Shown here: positions 5,537 to 7,495 of the stretch, one piece after another
Layout of the letters: every line of letters begins with the position of its first letter
Numbering within the stretch: position 1 is the stretch's first letter
Origin: CAYZEZ01 sp964477295
Lineage (GTDB): Bacteria > Bacteroidota > Bacteroidia > Bacteroidales > SM23-62
DNA length: 7,495 bases
Assembly (NCBI GenBank): GCA_964477295.1
Contig: CAYZEZ010000239.1
Location: forward strand, 1 to 7,495
Direction: 5' to 3'
Translations under genes and position numbers: made by a program
The notes under the pieces: generated by a model
The model's input: the letters and a program-made list of their open reading frames with translations, nothing else
Database searches by the model: none
What the model was told of the DNA's origin: nothing

Positions 5537-6583
5537 ATGCAAGCGATTACCTATAAAAATGTCAGGGAAGTTGAATATATTGATGTTCCTGATCCCGGTA
5601 TCATCGAACCGGGCGACCTGATCGTTAAGACCACCTATACTGCTATCTGCGGTTCCGATATGCATGTTTATCATGGACGGGAAACCGGAATAGATACAGG
5701 AACTGTTTTGGGGCATGAGTTTACGGGAGAGGTTGTGGAAACAGGCAAAGGTGTCAGGGCATTTAAAAAGGGTGATCACGTTGTAAGCCCGTTTACAACC
5801 AGTTGCGGGAAATGCTATTTCTGCAAGGCCGGGTTAACGGCCCGTTGTGAAAAAAGCCAGTTATTTGGCTGGGTAGAAAATGGTAAGGGATTGCAGGGAG
5901 CACAGGCAGAATATGTAAGGATTCCTATGGCTGATTCCACCGCGGTTTTAATTCCCGGGAATATTCAGCCACATCATGCACTACTTGCAGGAGATATATT
6001 GTCTACAGGATATTTTTGTGCTGAAATGGCTGAGGTGCAGGAAGGTAAACCTTATGCGGTTGTGGGATGCGGTCCGGTTGGTTTGCTCGCTGTTATGAGT
6101 GCAGTTGACCAGGGGGCCAGCTGTGTATATGCAATCGATCCGGTTGATTACAGGTTGAAAGTCGCGAAGCAAATGGGTGCTGTCCCCCTGAAACTGGATG
6201 ATGCAATACACGAAAGAGTGCAGGATATAACAAAGGGTATAGGATTTGAATCGGTAATGGAGGCAGTAGGAAGTTTTGACGCACAGAAGCTGGCTTATCA
6301 GATTGTGAGGATGGGAGGCATAATATCTACCGTTGGTGTGCACACAACGGCTGATTTTTCGTTCAGCCCGGTCGATGCCTATGATAAAAACATCACGTAC
6401 AAAACAGGCAGGTGTTCTGCCAGGTATTACATTGATAAAGTAATGCCAAAGCTGGATGGGTGGAGCGGGAAACTCGATCTGATCATTACCCATCGAATGC
6501 CACTGTCGGCGGGTAAAAACGCGTACCGGATATTCGACCGGAGGCTTGAAAACTGCATTAAAATCCTCATGATTCCCGGGTAA
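5537..6583 (+). CDS. Zinc-dependent medium-chain alcohol/polyol dehydrogenase
   Basis: This full-length (348 residues) MDR-family enzyme oxidises an alcohol or polyol to the ketone or aldehyde with NAD(P), in the cytoplasm. The catalytic zinc ligands appear as C38 (in AICGSDMH), H60-E61 (GHEFTGEV) and probably D153 (AGDILSTGYF). The structural zinc site is intact as C90, C93, C96 and C104. The Rossmann fold shows G177-x-G179-x-x-G182, and D201 at the end of the next strand (YAIDP) suggests NAD over NADP. The start at 5537 gives the usual N-terminus of the family with no extension. The sequence resembles the sorbitol, threonine and tetrameric alcohol dehydrogenase branch, but the substrate cannot be read from it. 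It is the only plus-strand gene here. Its stop lies 27 nt from the stop of the Gfo/Idh gene, which faces it. Confidence 0.93.
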   Translation: MQAITYKNVREVEYIDVPDPGIIEPGDLIVKTTYTAICGSDMHVYHGRETGIDTGTVLGHEFTGEVVETGKGVRAFKKGDHVVSPFTTSCGKCYFCKAGLTARCEKSQLFGWVENGKGLQGAQAEYVRIPMADSTAVLIPGNIQPHHALLAGDILSTGYFCAEMAEVQEGKPYAVVGCGPVGLLAVMSAVDQGASCVYAIDPVDYRLKVAKQMGAVPLKLDDAIHERVQDITKGIGFESVMEAVGSFDAQKLAYQIVRMGGIISTVGVHTTADFSFSPVDAYDKNITYKTGRCSARYYIDKVMPKLDGWSGKLDLIITHRMPLSAGKNAYRIFDRRLENCIKILMIPG

Positions 6584-6610
6584 GAGAACAGAAAAAAAAC
6601 CAGGTCATAC

Positions 6611-7495
6611 TTATCTAATTTCTTTCGCTTCAGAAATATTGTTCGTGGCAAACTCCAACAGTTTTATATCATTCAATGCCAGTGAAATATCATGTTTTTG
6701 AGGCTTGCCCTCCTGGATACAGATTGCCACTTCATCGTAGGGAGTATAAGGTAAAGGATCAACCGGCCATTCTTTTACCTGTGCCTCTTTTTTTGCCCGG
6801 ATTGCATTTCCCCTGTCGGTTTCTTCTTCAGTTATATACCAGCCATGGTCGGTGATCATGTGAAGTATTCCATAATGTTCCCTGTCGTTCCCGGTCGGAT
6901 CAAAGACTTCGAGGTCGGCTGCCCAGGTAATAAACAGGTATGAGCATGCCCCGTTTTCAAAATTAACCTTCATAAATTCTGTGTCATTACACTTAAGGGA
7001 TTGTGCAAAATTGTCGGAGAAATAGTTGATCGATTTTACTGGTGAACCGGCCAGGTAGATCGATTTATTCAGGTTATGAACCATGGCATCCATAAACGGA
7101 CCTCCGTTTTTTTCAGGATCTGTGGCCCAATCATTCCAGGTAGGATAGTGATGAAACCAGTCTTCTTTGTAAAGAGCAAGTCTGCCTATCTCCCCGCTAT
7201 CAAGGATTTGCCTGACCTTTTCCACACTGGCATTACCTGTACGTCCGTAAAACACAGCGCAGCTTACTTTCCCGTGCACGGTATTAAAAAGTCTTTCTGC
7301 ATCTTTTAAGCTGGGTGCGAGGGGTTTGGTGGTAATTATATGTTTCCCGGTATCTGCGGCTTTTTGAAAAAGATCAATTCTTATCCATGGTGGAGTAAAG
7401 ATCAATACAATATCAATTTCCGGATCATCAAAGATAACATCATCACCAAGGACCAGCTCGACGCCACCATGGCCCTCCATCCCACCCTCGCCGAG
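6611..7495 (-). CDS. Gfo/Idh/MocA-family oxidoreductase, N-terminus beyond the right edge
   Basis: The frame is open from the window edge through 294 residues to a TAA at 6611-6613. An ATG at 7480 is internal, since the frame stays open above it and the glycine-rich nucleotide-binding start is missing (about 50-60 residues). What is seen is the second half of the Rossmann domain (DDPEIDIVLIFTPP, then GKHIITTKPLAPSLKDAERL) and the C-terminal beta-sheet domain with G-G-P-F-M-D-A-M-V-H-N-L-N, the usual D-x-x-x-H active-site region. In most relatives the first motif reads E-K-P; here it is T-K-P, with the catalytic-type lysine kept. These enzymes oxidise or reduce sugars, inositols or their derivatives with NAD(P). 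The substrate is unknown. The 27-nt gap to the dehydrogenase holds an A8 run (T8 on this strand) but no clear hairpin. Confidence 0.9.
   Translation of the reverse strand, partial: LGEGGMEGHGGVELVLGDDVIFDDPEIDIVLIFTPPWIRIDLFQKAADTGKHIITTKPLAPSLKDAERLFNTVHGKVSCAVFYGRTGNASVEKVRQILDSGEIGRLALYKEDWFHHYPTWNDWATDPEKNGGPFMDAMVHNLNKSIYLAGSPVKSINYFSDNFAQSLKCNDTEFMKVNFENGACSYLFITWAADLEVFDPTGNDREHYGILHMITDHGWYITEEETDRGNAIRAKKEAQVKEWPVDPLPYTPYDEVAICIQEGKPQKHDISLALNDIKLLEFATNNISEAKEIR

Noticed and set aside
5523..5539. Leaderless promoter for the dehydrogenase (TATCTTTA 7 nt before the ATG)
   Set aside because: There is no TTG box 19-21 nt upstream, and such AT-rich matches arise easily by chance.
5981..6493. 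Minus-strand open frame of 170 codons opposite the dehydrogenase
   Set aside because: The plus strand encodes a complete dehydrogenase with all zinc and nucleotide motifs; the antisense frame has no family resemblance. Frames at 5528-5779 and 6093-6284 are shadows as well.
6584..6610. Terminator between the convergent genes
   Set aside because: An A8/T8 run is present but I could find no stable stem next to it on either strand.

Overview
The window reads as a chromosomal segment of a Bacteroidota (Bacteroidetes) genome. The evidence is the promoter style (TTG/TTTG about 19-20 nt upstream of TAnnTTTG-like boxes), the lack of Shine-Dalgarno sequences before starts, two lipoproteins with F-x-S-C / L-T-A-C type lipoboxes (one followed by a K-K-E-D surface-export-like tail), PD40 and beta-helix surface proteins, and GTCAT...ATGAC palindromic intergenic repeats. 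No species can be named from the sequence alone.

Layout. At the left edge (1-121, minus) is the first 40 codons of a BlaI/MecI-type repressor, with a promoter and an overlapping TACTA-N6-TAGTA operator candidate at 161-196. Next comes a 527-nt gene-free stretch (122-648) filled with three tandem 80-84-nt hairpin repeats, a very GC-rich hairpin and an intrinsic terminator that serves the minus-strand genes to the right. Three minus-strand genes follow, read from right to left: a PD40 beta-propeller lipoprotein (4397-5434), a beta-helix lipoprotein with a PKD-like N-terminus (2300-4255), and an unusual fusion of a DoxX-like four-helix membrane domain, an internal twin-arginine-like segment and a TIM-barrel-like domain (649-2241). 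The fusion gene has its own good promoter candidate at 2266-2296. The spacer between the two lipoprotein genes is built of heptanucleotide repeats. On the right, a zinc-dependent alcohol/polyol dehydrogenase (5537-6583, plus) is divergent from the lipoprotein genes and convergent with a Gfo/Idh/MocA oxidoreductase (6611 to the window edge, minus, N-terminus missing).

How the genes may work together. The two lipoproteins probably form a cell-envelope pair on one transcript. The dehydrogenase and the Gfo/Idh protein are both NAD(P)-dependent sugar or polyol oxidoreductase families and may belong to a carbohydrate catabolic locus that continues beyond the right edge, but their convergent orientation shows no shared operon here. 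No defence system, CRISPR array, tRNA, rRNA or intact transposon is visible. The most unusual item is the DoxX / Tat-like / TIM-barrel fusion; the rest is mainly ordinary metabolism and envelope genes set in repeat-rich intergenic DNA.
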